From contig NZ_SLXB01000020.1 in assembly GCF_004342845.1 (NCBI RefSeq), positions 1 to 64,000 on the forward strand: a stretch of 64,000 nucleotides of DNA, in the 5' to 3' direction. Under the pieces are notes generated by a model. That model did not search any database. It saw only the letters and a list, made by a program, of their open reading frames with translations, and had not been told where the DNA came from. Positions 26,549 through 35,502 of the stretch are shown in pieces. This DNA is from Prevotella heparinolytica (GTDB lineage Bacteria; Bacteroidota; Bacteroidia; Bacteroidales; Bacteroidaceae). The position numbers and the translations under genes were made by a program. Each line of letters begins with the position of its first letter. Position 1 is the stretch's first letter.

Positions 26549-27765
26549 TTCTTTTTATATGTCAAAAAGAGGTTGCTTCCTGAGCGTATTAGCAAACACA
26601 GTGCCAAAGGTAATACTGTCAGCGGGAATTCTTGAGGAATTATTACCCAAAGGGCTATAAAAAGAGTTAAAACAATGAAATTAGCCCGCATATAGCGGCT
26701 TGCCTTCTTTCTTTTTACCCGAATCAGCATAGAGGGAAGACAGAGCAAGTGCAGCGGATGAAACACGAACAGCAGGTAGTTGGGGCTTACTGCCGGATGT
26801 TGCGAGAAGAGAGCCAGAAAAGCCAATATACAGCCCGCCGTACCTGCTGCCGCGAAGAGTATAAGGTCTATCCCCCACAAGGATTTCCGCCTGCTTACTC
26901 CCCATAGGGTGACGCTTGCCACCACCGTCAGCAACAGCAGAGCCGCCTGCATGGGTGTGATGCCCCCGGTGCGGAAGTCGGCAGGAGTTTTTCCTGTCAG
27001 CACGATTTTCTTTTCCGATGCCACCAACGGTCGTGTTCGTCCTTGCCGGTCCGTGATCTGCGCTTTGCTGATGTGCTCTTGCAGATAGAAAGGGACGAAC
27101 ATCATTTCTCTTCTGCTGATAGGTTTATCGGCCTTGCTGCCCATGCACAAGTCCATGCCGAAACGTGCCCACGGATGTCCTTCGCTGTATTTATGCAGCA
27201 AATCGCGGAAGCTGATTCCGGTGTTGCTGTCGGTCATGTTTTCGGCATACCGCAAAGTGCCGTCTATGGCATGCTCTATTTGGTCGCGTGGACGGGTGGC
27301 GCAGTTGTCGTAAAAGAAATTGTAGAGATACATGCGGTTTTCCGGTTTGTAATTCTCCTGAAGCCGTCGGAAGAGGTGCTCTTTTTCACCGTATGTCAGG
27401 TTCAGCGTCTGTTGCCATACGTCACGTCCTAAAGCGGTGTACTCGTTGGCAAAATACCGATATTCCGTCACTCCTAATTGATAATACGTATCTCCCAAGG
27501 CAAAACGAAAGGTGAAATTGGGAGTATTGAAATCAAACACCCCGTAATTGAACACGACGTCCACGCCCCGTGTGAAGTTCTCATAGCGGATAGCAGTATG
27601 ACCGAAGAGGTAATATATCTCTCCGCCAGCGGCACATGTCAGCAGGCTGATGCGGGTGGAATCTTCGGGGGCATTGTTCTCGGTCGTTGTTGCTTGCAGG
27701 GTGGCAACGGGCAGGAGAAGAGCGACGAAGACGAAGCGGAGGAGAATGGAGGAAAAATGTTTCAT
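26545..27765 (-). CDS. DUF4105 membrane protein
   Basis: This 406-aa protein has a signal peptide, a periplasmic N-terminal domain of DUF4105 type (LFGHTAIRYEN near residue 54, and LYNFFYDNCATRPRDQIE near 147) and four to five membrane spans in the C-terminal 150 residues (ALLLLTVVASVTLWG onwards). The conserved His and Cys of the N-terminal domain recall a papain-like or NlpC-type dyad, so a hydrolase on a lipid- or wall-derived substrate is possible but unproven. It is upstream of, and overlaps, the pseudo-phosphatase gene; a -7 box TATCTTTG on the minus strand at 27815-27822 could drive both. Confidence 0.85.
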   Translation of the reverse strand: MKHFSSILLRFVFVALLLPVATLQATTTENNAPEDSTRISLLTCAAGGEIYYLFGHTAIRYENFTRGVDVVFNYGVFDFNTPNFTFRFALGDTYYQLGVTEYRYFANEYTALGRDVWQQTLNLTYGEKEHLFRRLQENYKPENRMYLYNFFYDNCATRPRDQIEHAIDGTLRYAENMTDSNTGISFRDLLHKYSEGHPWARFGMDLCMGSKADKPISRREMMFVPFYLQEHISKAQITDRQGRTRPLVASEKKIVLTGKTPADFRTGGITPMQAALLLLTVVASVTLWGVSRRKSLWGIDLILFAAAGTAGCILAFLALFSQHPAVSPNYLLFVFHPLHLLCLPSMLIRVKRKKASRYMRANFIVLTLFIALWVIIPQEFPLTVLPLALCLLIRSGSNLFLTYKKK

Positions 27766-27965
27766 ACCTGTTCTCGTAATATCTCAATAAAACTATTCTT
27801 TGGTAATATGGGCGCAAAGATAGTCTTTTTTAGGCGTTTGCGGGTGGGGAAGTCTCCTTTTTTTGGTTATTAATACGTATTCGGAATAAGAAAATGGTAA
27901 TCTCGCTTATTTTTTGTAATCTTATAGTTATAAATCAATTTAGAGAACAAACCGGATACATCGCT

Positions 27966-28053
27966 CGCAACTCTGCACTTCATCGTCCGCAACTCCGCAC
28001 TTCGTCATCCGTAAGCCCGCACTTCATCGTCTGCAATCTCACACCTCGCACCA
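27966..28053. repeat. Period-22 array
   Basis: Units of exactly 22 nt start at 27966, 27988, 28010 and 28032. The first three share the core (T/C)(C/T)(T/C)GCACTTC(A/G)TC; the fourth is degenerate. The sequence is unrelated to the other arrays. Confidence 0.8.
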
Positions 28054-28377
28054 GTTGCGCCCTCACGTTACGACGCATGCGGTGTGGTGTTCCTCCACCT
28101 CCTCCACCTTAATCCACCTCCTCCGCCTTAAGAGGAGGAATTATATGGAGGAGGTATTTTCTATTCTCTTCTTCTCTATTCTTCTCTTCTCTCGCGCGCG
28201 AGAGGGGAGATCCGCGCGATAACTCGCTAATAAGCTGCATGTTATCCTGCTTTTTACCGCTTTCCGGACTGCTTGCCGGCAGGCAGTCGGCAGGCAGTCG
28301 GCTACAAGTTCGTCCGAAGTCGCCGCGTAAGCTTCGGACACTTCCGCAGCAGCGGCAGGAGAAGTTGCCGCCTGAAA

Positions 28378-28482
28378 ATCCCCGTCCTCTTCTACAAGCG
28401 GGCTTGCTTCTTCGACAGCCGACCCTGCCTCTTCGACAACCGGCGCTGTCTCTTCGGGCATCGGCCCTGTTTCTTCGGCAAC
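28378..28482. repeat. Period-21 array
   Basis: Five 21-nt units start at 28378, 28399, 28420, 28441 and 28462, with the common core CNTCTTCG. Read on the minus strand the frame gives seven-residue repeats of the type VxEExGP. It could be a coding heptad repeat or, like the other arrays, a non-coding element. Confidence 0.75.
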
Positions 28483-28631
28483 CTTCATACTTTCCGTCAT
28501 CGCCTCCTCTTCTTCCGCTCCTCTTTTGGAGTTGTTCCGGAAAAACTTATCCCGAACCGGCTTATTAATTCATGTCGCACCGTATGACAGTAGTTTTATT
28601 CTTTAACAGGATTGAATTATTACACCTAATC

Positions 28632-28663
28632 TTGTTTCTTTTTAAAGTAAAAGTGTATATTTG
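28632..28663 (+). promoter_or_regulatory. Promoter of the PUL sigma/FecR genes
   Basis: TTG at 28632-28634, a 21-nt spacer and TATATTTG at 28656-28663 match the Bacteroides -33/-7 pattern, about 43 nt before the ATG. Confidence 0.6.
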
Positions 28664-28706
28664 TAGCATCTTTTCCTTATGTTTTAATACTATTATTAAT
28701 TGAACG

Positions 28707-29267
28707 ATGGCCTTTAATCTGAGTGATTTCAATCAATTCTTCAGGGAATATCAACAACGCTTTGTCCACTTTGTCGTTACTTATGTGCACGATGAAGCTG
28801 TTGCCGAAGACATTGTCATCGAATCCATGATGTATTATTGGGAAAACAAGGGACGCCTTGCTGCCGACACTAATATTCCGGCCTATGTGCTGACTGCCAT
28901 TAAACATAAGTGCATCGATCACCTGCGTCGCCGGCGGCTTCACCAAGAGATTTCGGACGAGTTATCCCGCCTGTATGCCTGGGACCTGTCTAACCGCATC
29001 CTGTCATTGGAAGATCTGGAACCCGATGAGATTTTCACCCATGAGATACAGGAAATAGTGGACAAGGCACTGTCTGCCCTGTCCGAACAGACACGGCGTA
29101 TCTTCGTCATGAGCCGTTATAAAAACAAATCTCATAAAGAAATAGCCGAATCACTGGGAATAACCACCAAAGGAGTGGAATTTCACATATCGAAAGCCAC
29201 CAAGGTGTTGCGTCTTGCCTTGAAGGACTATCTGCCCGCCGCGCTGCTTTTTTTCTATCTTCATTAA
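28707..29267 (+). CDS. ECF sigma factor of the SusCD locus
   Basis: This 186-aa sigma factor belongs to the expanded Bacteroidetes ECF family paired with FecR-type anti-sigma factors. Region 2 is at about residues 10-75 (FREYQQRFVHFVVTYVHDEA, then VIESMMYYWENKG and IPAYVLTAIKHKCIDHLRRR), region 4 at about 125-175 (LSEQTRRIFVMSRYKNKSHK and LGITTKGVEFHISKATKVL). It should activate the downstream SusC/SusD/GH30 genes when the cognate glycan is sensed. It is the first gene of the locus, 76 nt ahead of the FecR gene. Confidence 0.92.
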   Translation: MAFNLSDFNQFFREYQQRFVHFVVTYVHDEAVAEDIVIESMMYYWENKGRLAADTNIPAYVLTAIKHKCIDHLRRRRLHQEISDELSRLYAWDLSNRILSLEDLEPDEIFTHEIQEIVDKALSALSEQTRRIFVMSRYKNKSHKEIAESLGITTKGVEFHISKATKVLRLALKDYLPAALLFFYLH

Positions 29268-29343
29268 AAAAAAACGGTTTTTCCGCTAGGGGAGTTTCTT
29301 TTCTATCCGCTATTACCATAGATACGCAAAATAAGAAGTATTT

Positions 29344-30291
29344 ATGGATAAGGATATATTATATCGTTTTTTCGAAGGCTATGCCTCTGTGGAAGAAATG
29401 AAGCAGGTGGAGGAATGGGCCGAGGCTTCCGATGAGAACCGCAAGCAGTTCTTGCGTGAACGCAAGTTGTTTAACGCCATGATTCTGGCAGGCAGGCCGC
29501 AACGGGACGATGTGTGGAAAACGAAGAATAAGAGGCTGCACCGCTTTATCGGCGAATTTCTGAAAATAGCCTCTGTGATTGCGATAACGGTGAGTGTGAC
29601 GGCTGCCTTGTTTTCAATAGGAAAAGATAGCGATGAAGTAAATATGAACATGCAGACCATCACCGTACCGGCCGGCCAGCGTGTGAACCTGGATTTGCCC
29701 GACGGTTCCAACGTATGGCTGAATGCCGGTACCCGCATGCAGTATCCCACCGCCTTTATGAAAGGAAAACGTGAAGTGGTGCTGGACGGAGAGGCTTACT
29801 TTGAAGTAACGCGCCATGAGAAAAGTCCGTTTGTGGTGCATACCTCTGTGATGGATGTGGAAGTGCTGGGCACAAAATTCAATGTGGAGGCTTATTCAAA
29901 ACGCAAGGTGTTCGAGACTTCTCTGATGGAGGGGAAGGTGAGGGTGAAGTCTCCTTTGAACGAGAAAGCCTCCATCGTCCTTTCACCTCATTATAAGACG
30001 ACGTTGAAGGATGGCAAGCTGGTTGTGAGCCGGATAGAAGACTATAATGTGTATCGATGGAAGGAAGGATTATATTGCTTCAAGAATAAGTCTTTTGCCG
30101 AAATTATGAGAGATTTGGAACGGTATTATGACTTGAGGATACAGATGGACAACTCCGCTGTTTCCGGAGTGATGCTGACAGGCAAGTTCCGCATATCCGA
30201 CGGTCCGGACTATGCGTTGCGTGTGCTGCAAAATGATGTGTCTTTCAGCTATCGAAGAGGTAAAGAAAATGATATCATTTATATAAAGTAA
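29344..30291 (+). CDS. FecR-type anti-sigma factor
   Basis: The 315-aa protein has a cytoplasmic N-terminal sigma-binding part (about 1-75), a single membrane span (about 78-96, FLKIASVIAITVSVTAALF) and a periplasmic FecR domain (TITVPAGQRVNLDLPDGSNV, VLDGEAYFEVTRHEKSPFVV and LGTKFNVEAYS) followed by a DUF4974-type C-terminal domain (SFAEIMRDLERYYDLRIQM). It would hold the ECF sigma factor until the N-terminal extension of the SusC protein, loaded with glycan, contacts it across the periplasm. Position and domain order fit a standard ECF/FecR-controlled polysaccharide locus. Confidence 0.93.
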   Translation: MDKDILYRFFEGYASVEEMKQVEEWAEASDENRKQFLRERKLFNAMILAGRPQRDDVWKTKNKRLHRFIGEFLKIASVIAITVSVTAALFSIGKDSDEVNMNMQTITVPAGQRVNLDLPDGSNVWLNAGTRMQYPTAFMKGKREVVLDGEAYFEVTRHEKSPFVVHTSVMDVEVLGTKFNVEAYSKRKVFETSLMEGKVRVKSPLNEKASIVLSPHYKTTLKDGKLVVSRIEDYNVYRWKEGLYCFKNKSFAEIMRDLERYYDLRIQMDNSAVSGVMLTGKFRISDGPDYALRVLQNDVSFSYRRGKENDIIYIK

Positions 30292-30353
30292 AGAATCTAT
30301 TAACTACCTAAAACCGGAGAATAGCCTATGGAACAATACTGTTGAAAAACAAA

Positions 30354-30384
30354 GGCCGGCGGATGTTTGCCCCATCCGTCGGCC
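30354..30384 (+). terminator. Strong hairpin between fecR and susC
   Basis: A 12-bp stem with one mismatch (30354-30365 with 30373-30384, 7-nt loop) is followed after 12 nt by a T6 run. It may be a terminator separating the regulators from the susC operon, or a leader hairpin. Confidence 0.6.
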
Positions 30385-30436
30385 GGGACTAATACAATTT
30401 TTTAATCAATCGTATCAATAACTCATTTGCAAAGAT

Positions 30437-33400
30437 ATGAAAAATACTCTTTTGCCGGATTTTTATTGCCTTGAAAATCCGAAATCAAAACATTTATTTA
30501 GAATCATGCGAATATCGATATTCTTATTGTTCTTTTGTCTGTTCAGCCTGACGGCCGGGAACAGTCGTTCACAAAACGCAAGGGTGACCATAAACAGTAG
30601 TAATACCCGTTTGGAATCCATTTTGAATGAGATAGAGACTCAAACGGATTATCTTTTCATATACAAGGAAGACGTAAACGTGAAGACACGTAAAAGCATA
30701 CAGGTGAACGGCAAGCCTGTGTCGGAGGTGTTGCCGCTGTTGCTGGCCGGCTCTTCCATCGGCTACAAAATGGAGGGGAATCATATAATCCTTACTCGTA
30801 ACGCTGCGTTAGCGGCACAACAGCAGAGAGTGACGGGAGTGGTGACCGATGCCTCGGGCGAACCGCTGATAGGTGTCACTGTGAGGTTGAAAGGGGGCAC
30901 GCAAGGTGCGGTGACGGATATGGACGGAAGATTCTCGCTACCTGCCGGGGTGGGAGACGTGATTGTGGTGAGCTATATAGGATATGTCTCGCAGGAGATA
31001 AGACTGAAAGATATGAAATTGCTTCGCGTCACGATGAGGGAAGATGTGGAACTGCTGGATGAAGTGGTGGTGATAGGTTACGGTTCCGTTTCGAAGAAGG
31101 AACTGACCAGTGCCGTCTCTCACGTATCGGCTAAGGATATGTTACAGATTGCTAACGGTAACCCTGCCATGAAAATTCAAGGAAAGGTTGCAGGTGTGAA
31201 TATCGATAATACGGCTTCGGCGGATCCTAATAGCAGAGCGAACATACAAATTCGCGGGGTGTCTTCACGTACTGCCGGTTTAGGCCCTCTAATTGTCATT
31301 GACGGTATCCCCGGCGGAAGTCTTGACAATGTGAATGAAAACGATATTGAGTCCATCGATGTGTTGAAAGACGGTGCGGCTTCGGCCATCTATGGAACTC
31401 GCGGATCTAACGGTGTAATTGTCATTACCACAAAGAAAGGCTCTGTCGATGGCAATATCCATACGTTCTATTCGGGATTTGTGAATGTTGCAACTCCGAT
31501 TACAGAGCTGGAAGTCCTGGATGTGGATGAGTTTAGAAAATATAGTCGCGGAAATGACTATGGAGCCGATACCAATTGGTTTGACGAAATTACAAAAGTG
31601 GGTATATCTCATAGTCATACTTTACAGGTGACCGGGGGGAACTCGAAGAATAATTATAAAGGTACGGTGGATGTAAAAAACTCTGAAGGAATCGATTTAC
31701 GGTCTTCTAAAAAAGAAATAGGCGCACGTCTCAGTTTGAACCATACCGCTAAGTCTGAACTATATAATATAGTATTGAATGTGGCTCCGCGAACAATAGA
31801 TTATGACCATGCGGATTATAGCGTTTTCTGGACTGCTTTGACTGTAAATCCCACTATTCCCGTGATGGATCCCAAAGAACCCAATAAGTATTATAAACTG
31901 ACGGGGTGGGATACTTACAATCCTGTAGAGACGCTGAAATTGGAAGATCATGGCGGTAAGAGCAAGATCTTAAACTGGGACGGGACCTTTAAATTGAATT
32001 TATTCCCTTTGTTGTGTCGGAATAAATCTCATTATCTCAGCACACAGATAACTTTGGCCCAGCAAATTATGGATTATGATAAATTCTTTTTCCGTCCTTC
32101 GACTTCTACTCGTGCGGAGCAGAAAGGTTTTAAAGGAGAAGCCAGCAAAAGTTATGATAAACACGAACAGGAGTCTTTAGAGTGGTTGGTGAACTATATG
32201 TTCGATAAAAACAACCATCACCTGAAGTTGATGGGAGGATATTCTTATCAATATTTCGTAAACTCCGGTTTTAATGCGGAAAACAAGAATTTCGCTTCGG
32301 ATCTGTTGTCATATAACAACCTTGGCGCAGGCTCTTATAATAGTGCGGCAATCGGGCGTTTGGGCATGGGGTCGTATAAGAATGATTCAAAACTGATAGC
32401 ATTCTTCGGGCGTATCAGTTATAATTGGTCCGATAAATATTTCGCTACTTTTTCATTGCGCCGTGAAGGTTCTTCTAAATTCGGTATAAATAATAAGTGG
32501 GGATCTTTTCCGGCTGCATCGGCGGGGTGGAGAATTAGTGAGGAAAAATTTATGAAGAATCTTAAATGGATTGATGAATTGAAAATCAGGGGAGATTATG
32601 GCGTGACGGGTAATCAGGATTTCGACAGTTACCAGTCTTTGGCTACAATGGGAAGTTATGATTTGAATTTTTATAAAGGACGATATATCCGAGGATGGTC
32701 GTTTAATTCTAATCCTAATCCTGACATAAAATGGGAGAAAGGTAAAAATTGGAACGTAGGCGTTGATTTTGTCTTTTTTAATCATCGTTTGACGGGAAGC
32801 ATGAATTATTATTCGAGAAGGCAATCCGACTTGTTGGGCAGCTATAATGTATCTCTTCCTCCCAATGGCTCTCCCACCACTTTTGTGAATGTAGGTACGA
32901 TGAAGAATTCCGGTTGGGAGATTGATTTAAATTGGCATGCGGTCAAGACCGGGAAATTTGATTATACAGTCGGATTTGTCGGAGCTACATCCAATAATCG
33001 TTTTGTCTCTTTTTCCAATCAGATGCATAAAGGACAGTCTTTTTATTGGATGAGTTCATTTCCCACTTATCCGGGCGACCCGGGACCGGTGCAGCGTATC
33101 GAGGAAGGAGAACGTATCGGTAATTTCTACACGTTTGAATATGCAGGCGTCAATGATGAAGGTCAATGGTTGATTCGTTCCAAAACCGGCGATGTCATTC
33201 CTATCGATAAAGGTACCGATGAGGATAAGCATGTGGCAGGAAACGGATTACCCAAATTTACGATGTCGATGACTCATGCTTTCAAATATAAGAACTTTGA
33301 TATGAGTTTGTTCTTTCGTGGTAATTTCGGTTTTCAGATTTATGATACCCATAATCTGTATTATGGTCTGCAATCGGCGGCACCTAACACAAATGTTTTA

Positions 33401-33712
33401 AAATCGGCATATAAAGAAAATATAGCCGTTACTACAGGAAAAAATGTGCATAGTGATTATTTTGTGCATAATGGTAACTTTTTAAAGTTGGATGTAGCCA
33501 CATTAGGATATAATTATAACGTAAATTCGAAGTGGGTGGAAAAAGTACGTATTTATTTCACGGCGCGTAATTTATTCACCATTAGCGGATATAAAGGATT
33601 GGACATGGATGCATTTGCCGTAAACGGAATGGAGCCGGGAGTGTCTGCCAACAAAATAAGTTACTATCCTTCTTCGCGGCAATTTTTATTGGGTGTTCAA
33701 ATCGACTTTTAA
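30437..33712 (+). CDS. SusC/RagA-type TonB-dependent receptor
   Basis: This 1091-aa outer-membrane transporter has a signal peptide (ISIFLLFFCLFSLTAGNSRS), an N-terminal STN domain (about 45-115, ILNEIETQTDYLFIYKEDV), a carboxypeptidase regulatory-like repeat (about 130-205, GVVTDASGEPLIGVTVRLKG), a TonB-box region (LLDEVVVIGYG), a plug (IQIRGVSSR, DGAASAIYGTRGSNGVIVIT) and a long beta-barrel ending in FLLGVQIDF with the C-terminal Phe. The STN domain is the part that signals to a FecR anti-sigma factor, matching the two genes upstream. Together with the SusD lipoprotein it imports glycan oligosaccharides. Substrate cannot be read from the barrel alone. Confidence 0.97.
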   Translation: MKNTLLPDFYCLENPKSKHLFRIMRISIFLLFFCLFSLTAGNSRSQNARVTINSSNTRLESILNEIETQTDYLFIYKEDVNVKTRKSIQVNGKPVSEVLPLLLAGSSIGYKMEGNHIILTRNAALAAQQQRVTGVVTDASGEPLIGVTVRLKGGTQGAVTDMDGRFSLPAGVGDVIVVSYIGYVSQEIRLKDMKLLRVTMREDVELLDEVVVIGYGSVSKKELTSAVSHVSAKDMLQIANGNPAMKIQGKVAGVNIDNTASADPNSRANIQIRGVSSRTAGLGPLIVIDGIPGGSLDNVNENDIESIDVLKDGAASAIYGTRGSNGVIVITTKKGSVDGNIHTFYSGFVNVATPITELEVLDVDEFRKYSRGNDYGADTNWFDEITKVGISHSHTLQVTGGNSKNNYKGTVDVKNSEGIDLRSSKKEIGARLSLNHTAKSELYNIVLNVAPRTIDYDHADYSVFWTALTVNPTIPVMDPKEPNKYYKLTGWDTYNPVETLKLEDHGGKSKILNWDGTFKLNLFPLLCRNKSHYLSTQITLAQQIMDYDKFFFRPSTSTRAEQKGFKGEASKSYDKHEQESLEWLVNYMFDKNNHHLKLMGGYSYQYFVNSGFNAENKNFASDLLSYNNLGAGSYNSAAIGRLGMGSYKNDSKLIAFFGRISYNWSDKYFATFSLRREGSSKFGINNKWGSFPAASAGWRISEEKFMKNLKWIDELKIRGDYGVTGNQDFDSYQSLATMGSYDLNFYKGRYIRGWSFNSNPNPDIKWEKGKNWNVGVDFVFFNHRLTGSMNYYSRRQSDLLGSYNVSLPPNGSPTTFVNVGTMKNSGWEIDLNWHAVKTGKFDYTVGFVGATSNNRFVSFSNQMHKGQSFYWMSSFPTYPGDPGPVQRIEEGERIGNFYTFEYAGVNDEGQWLIRSKTGDVIPIDKGTDEDKHVAGNGLPKFTMSMTHAFKYKNFDMSLFFRGNFGFQIYDTHNLYYGLQSAAPNTNVLKSAYKENIAVTTGKNVHSDYFVHNGNFLKLDVATLGYNYNVNSKWVEKVRIYFTARNLFTISGYKGLDMDAFAVNGMEPGVSANKISYYPSSRQFLLGVQIDF

Positions 33713-33723
33713 TTTATTGCATT

Positions 33724-35469
33724 ATGAAAAGAAAAAGTTTAAAACAAATATTGGTTTGCTTAGGCATTTTTGTGATAACCGGTTGTACCGATTTGTCCGA
33801 AACCACTTATAGCATTATCCCTCAAGATGAATTTTATCGAACGCGGGAGAATGTGCTTCAAAGTTTTGTCCGGCCTTTCGGACATGCGTATTGGCTGTGC
33901 TCCAGAAGTTCTTACTTGTTCGGCGAACTTTCTGCAGATCAATATATGATAGTACAGAGAGAAGAACATTGGTATGATGGAGGGGCTTATTTCCGCCTTC
34001 ATTATCATACTTGGACCATTGACGACTGGTTTGTTAATAATATGTGGAAAGATACTTATCGGGGCATCATTCAGTGTAATTCGGTGATAGCTGATTTCTT
34101 GAAATTGAATCCTGCTCGTTTAGGGTATTCAGAACAAGAATTCAATGATTTTATATCACAACAAAGGGTGTTGCGGGCATGGATGTATATGACGCTTTTT
34201 GATTTAATGCATAATATTCCGCTTGTAACACAATATCCAAGTCAAGAGTTGCCTTTTCAATCTACTCCTGAAGAAACTTTTGCTTTCCTTGAAAAAGAAC
34301 TTTTGGAAGCTCTTCCGACTTTGAGCGTCAAATCGGAAAGTGGAGGAAATGGACCGGATCAAGGATTATGGAATCAGGCCGGAGCGGCAGCATTGTTAGC
34401 CCGGCTCTATATGAATGCCTGCTGGTGGATCGATGAAGATAAAAGCGCTGAATGTGAGAAAATTTGTGAAGATATCATCAATGGCAAATATGGTTACTAT
34501 AAAATAGCTGACAGATGGGATGCTCCTTTTGATTGGGATAATGATAAATGCGATGAGGTGATTTATGCATTTGCCAGCTCTTATGGAGGAGCCCATTGGG
34601 CATATACGGGAAATATGCATTGGTATGTGGCTCCTTTCATGTCAGCACTGTATTTTGGTTTTACAGACTGGGGGAGATGTAATCCTAAGTATGCATTGCA
34701 ACCGGGACTGGATTTGAAAGGAAAGGAATATACGTTTGATAATGGGAAACCTGTACGTAAATTTATGAACTATCCGGATGATGTGCGTTTGAAAAAATAT
34801 CGAAATTTGGAAAACGGAAAACGAGAAGGATTATTTTTGTATGGAACGTTGGATTATTCTACTGCGGATGGAAAAACAAAATATGTGCGTTCGGATAATG
34901 ATGCTTATCAGTTGTATATTCGAGACCAAGTAGGCATCTTTCAGGATACGGATACACTAAGTGTCTCACCTGCGCCTTCCAGCGGTAAAGAGACTCCTGA
35001 ATCGGCTATGCCTTATGGTGACCAAAATTCGGGATGGTGTTTGATTAAGTATCCTATTTACAGGTCGGATGATCCTGCAAAAATAGAATCTGATTACACC
35101 GTGATTCGTCTGGCAGAAATTTATTATTACTTGGCGGAAATAAAATTTAATAAAGGAGATCGCGCTTCTGCCGCAAAATTGCTTAATACCGTAAGAAAGA
35201 GGTATTATCCGGAAGGGTCTCCCAGTTTATATAACGAAGATGGTAGCCAAATTACCAAACAAGAGTTATTGGATGAATGGGGACGAGAATTTATTGGTGA
35301 AGGACAACGAAGGCGTGTCTTATGCCGATTCGGAGTTTATAATTCCGGGACTTGGTGGGATAAAAAACCGGATGCGGATAAACACACCATGTGGATTCCT
35401 CTTTCACGTACTGTTCTTCAAACGAACCCTAACCTGAAGCAGAATCCCGGCTATCCTACTATTAATTAA
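33724..35469 (+). CDS. SusD/RagB-type glycan-binding lipoprotein
   Basis: This 581-aa outer-membrane lipoprotein has a lipobox at VITGC (Cys 21) and the SusD family pattern: helical TPR-like N-terminal half with RVLRAWMYMTLFDLMHNIPL and the C-terminal RLAEIYYYLAEIKFNKGD and LLDEWGREFIGEGQRRRVLC blocks. It forms the lid of the SusC channel and captures the glycan. It begins 11 nt after the SusC stop, so both are co-translated. Long Trp/Tyr-rich stretches (WAYTGNMHWYVAPF) may be part of the sugar-binding face. Confidence 0.96.
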   Translation: MKRKSLKQILVCLGIFVITGCTDLSETTYSIIPQDEFYRTRENVLQSFVRPFGHAYWLCSRSSYLFGELSADQYMIVQREEHWYDGGAYFRLHYHTWTIDDWFVNNMWKDTYRGIIQCNSVIADFLKLNPARLGYSEQEFNDFISQQRVLRAWMYMTLFDLMHNIPLVTQYPSQELPFQSTPEETFAFLEKELLEALPTLSVKSESGGNGPDQGLWNQAGAAALLARLYMNACWWIDEDKSAECEKICEDIINGKYGYYKIADRWDAPFDWDNDKCDEVIYAFASSYGGAHWAYTGNMHWYVAPFMSALYFGFTDWGRCNPKYALQPGLDLKGKEYTFDNGKPVRKFMNYPDDVRLKKYRNLENGKREGLFLYGTLDYSTADGKTKYVRSDNDAYQLYIRDQVGIFQDTDTLSVSPAPSSGKETPESAMPYGDQNSGWCLIKYPIYRSDDPAKIESDYTVIRLAEIYYYLAEIKFNKGDRASAAKLLNTVRKRYYPEGSPSLYNEDGSQITKQELLDEWGREFIGEGQRRRVLCRFGVYNSGTWWDKKPDADKHTMWIPLSRTVLQTNPNLKQNPGYPTIN

Positions 35470-35502
35470 ATAAGAGATTATCCAATTTTAGTTGAATTTA
35501 AA

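Larger units (their letters stand above)
27766..28706. other. Gene-poor, repeat-rich stretch
   Basis: Contents: the minus-strand promoter region of the DUF4105 gene; a period-22 array at 27966-28053; a CCTCCACCTCC-rich stretch near 28090-28155 with short inverted repeats; a perfect 16-bp palindrome CTCTCGCGCGCGAGAG at 28189-28204; a period-21 array at 28378-28482; and the promoter of the downstream sigma factor. A 119-codon open frame on the minus strand (28141-28500) is mostly made by the period-21 array, so I do not call it a gene, though a small repeat protein cannot be excluded. Confidence 0.65.

Noticed and set aside
28141-28500. 119-aa Glu-rich protein on the minus strand
   Set aside because: Most of its N-terminal half is produced by the period-21 array and the rest runs through a GC palindrome and CT-rich sequence; no family or good start context was seen. 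Kept only as a repeat.
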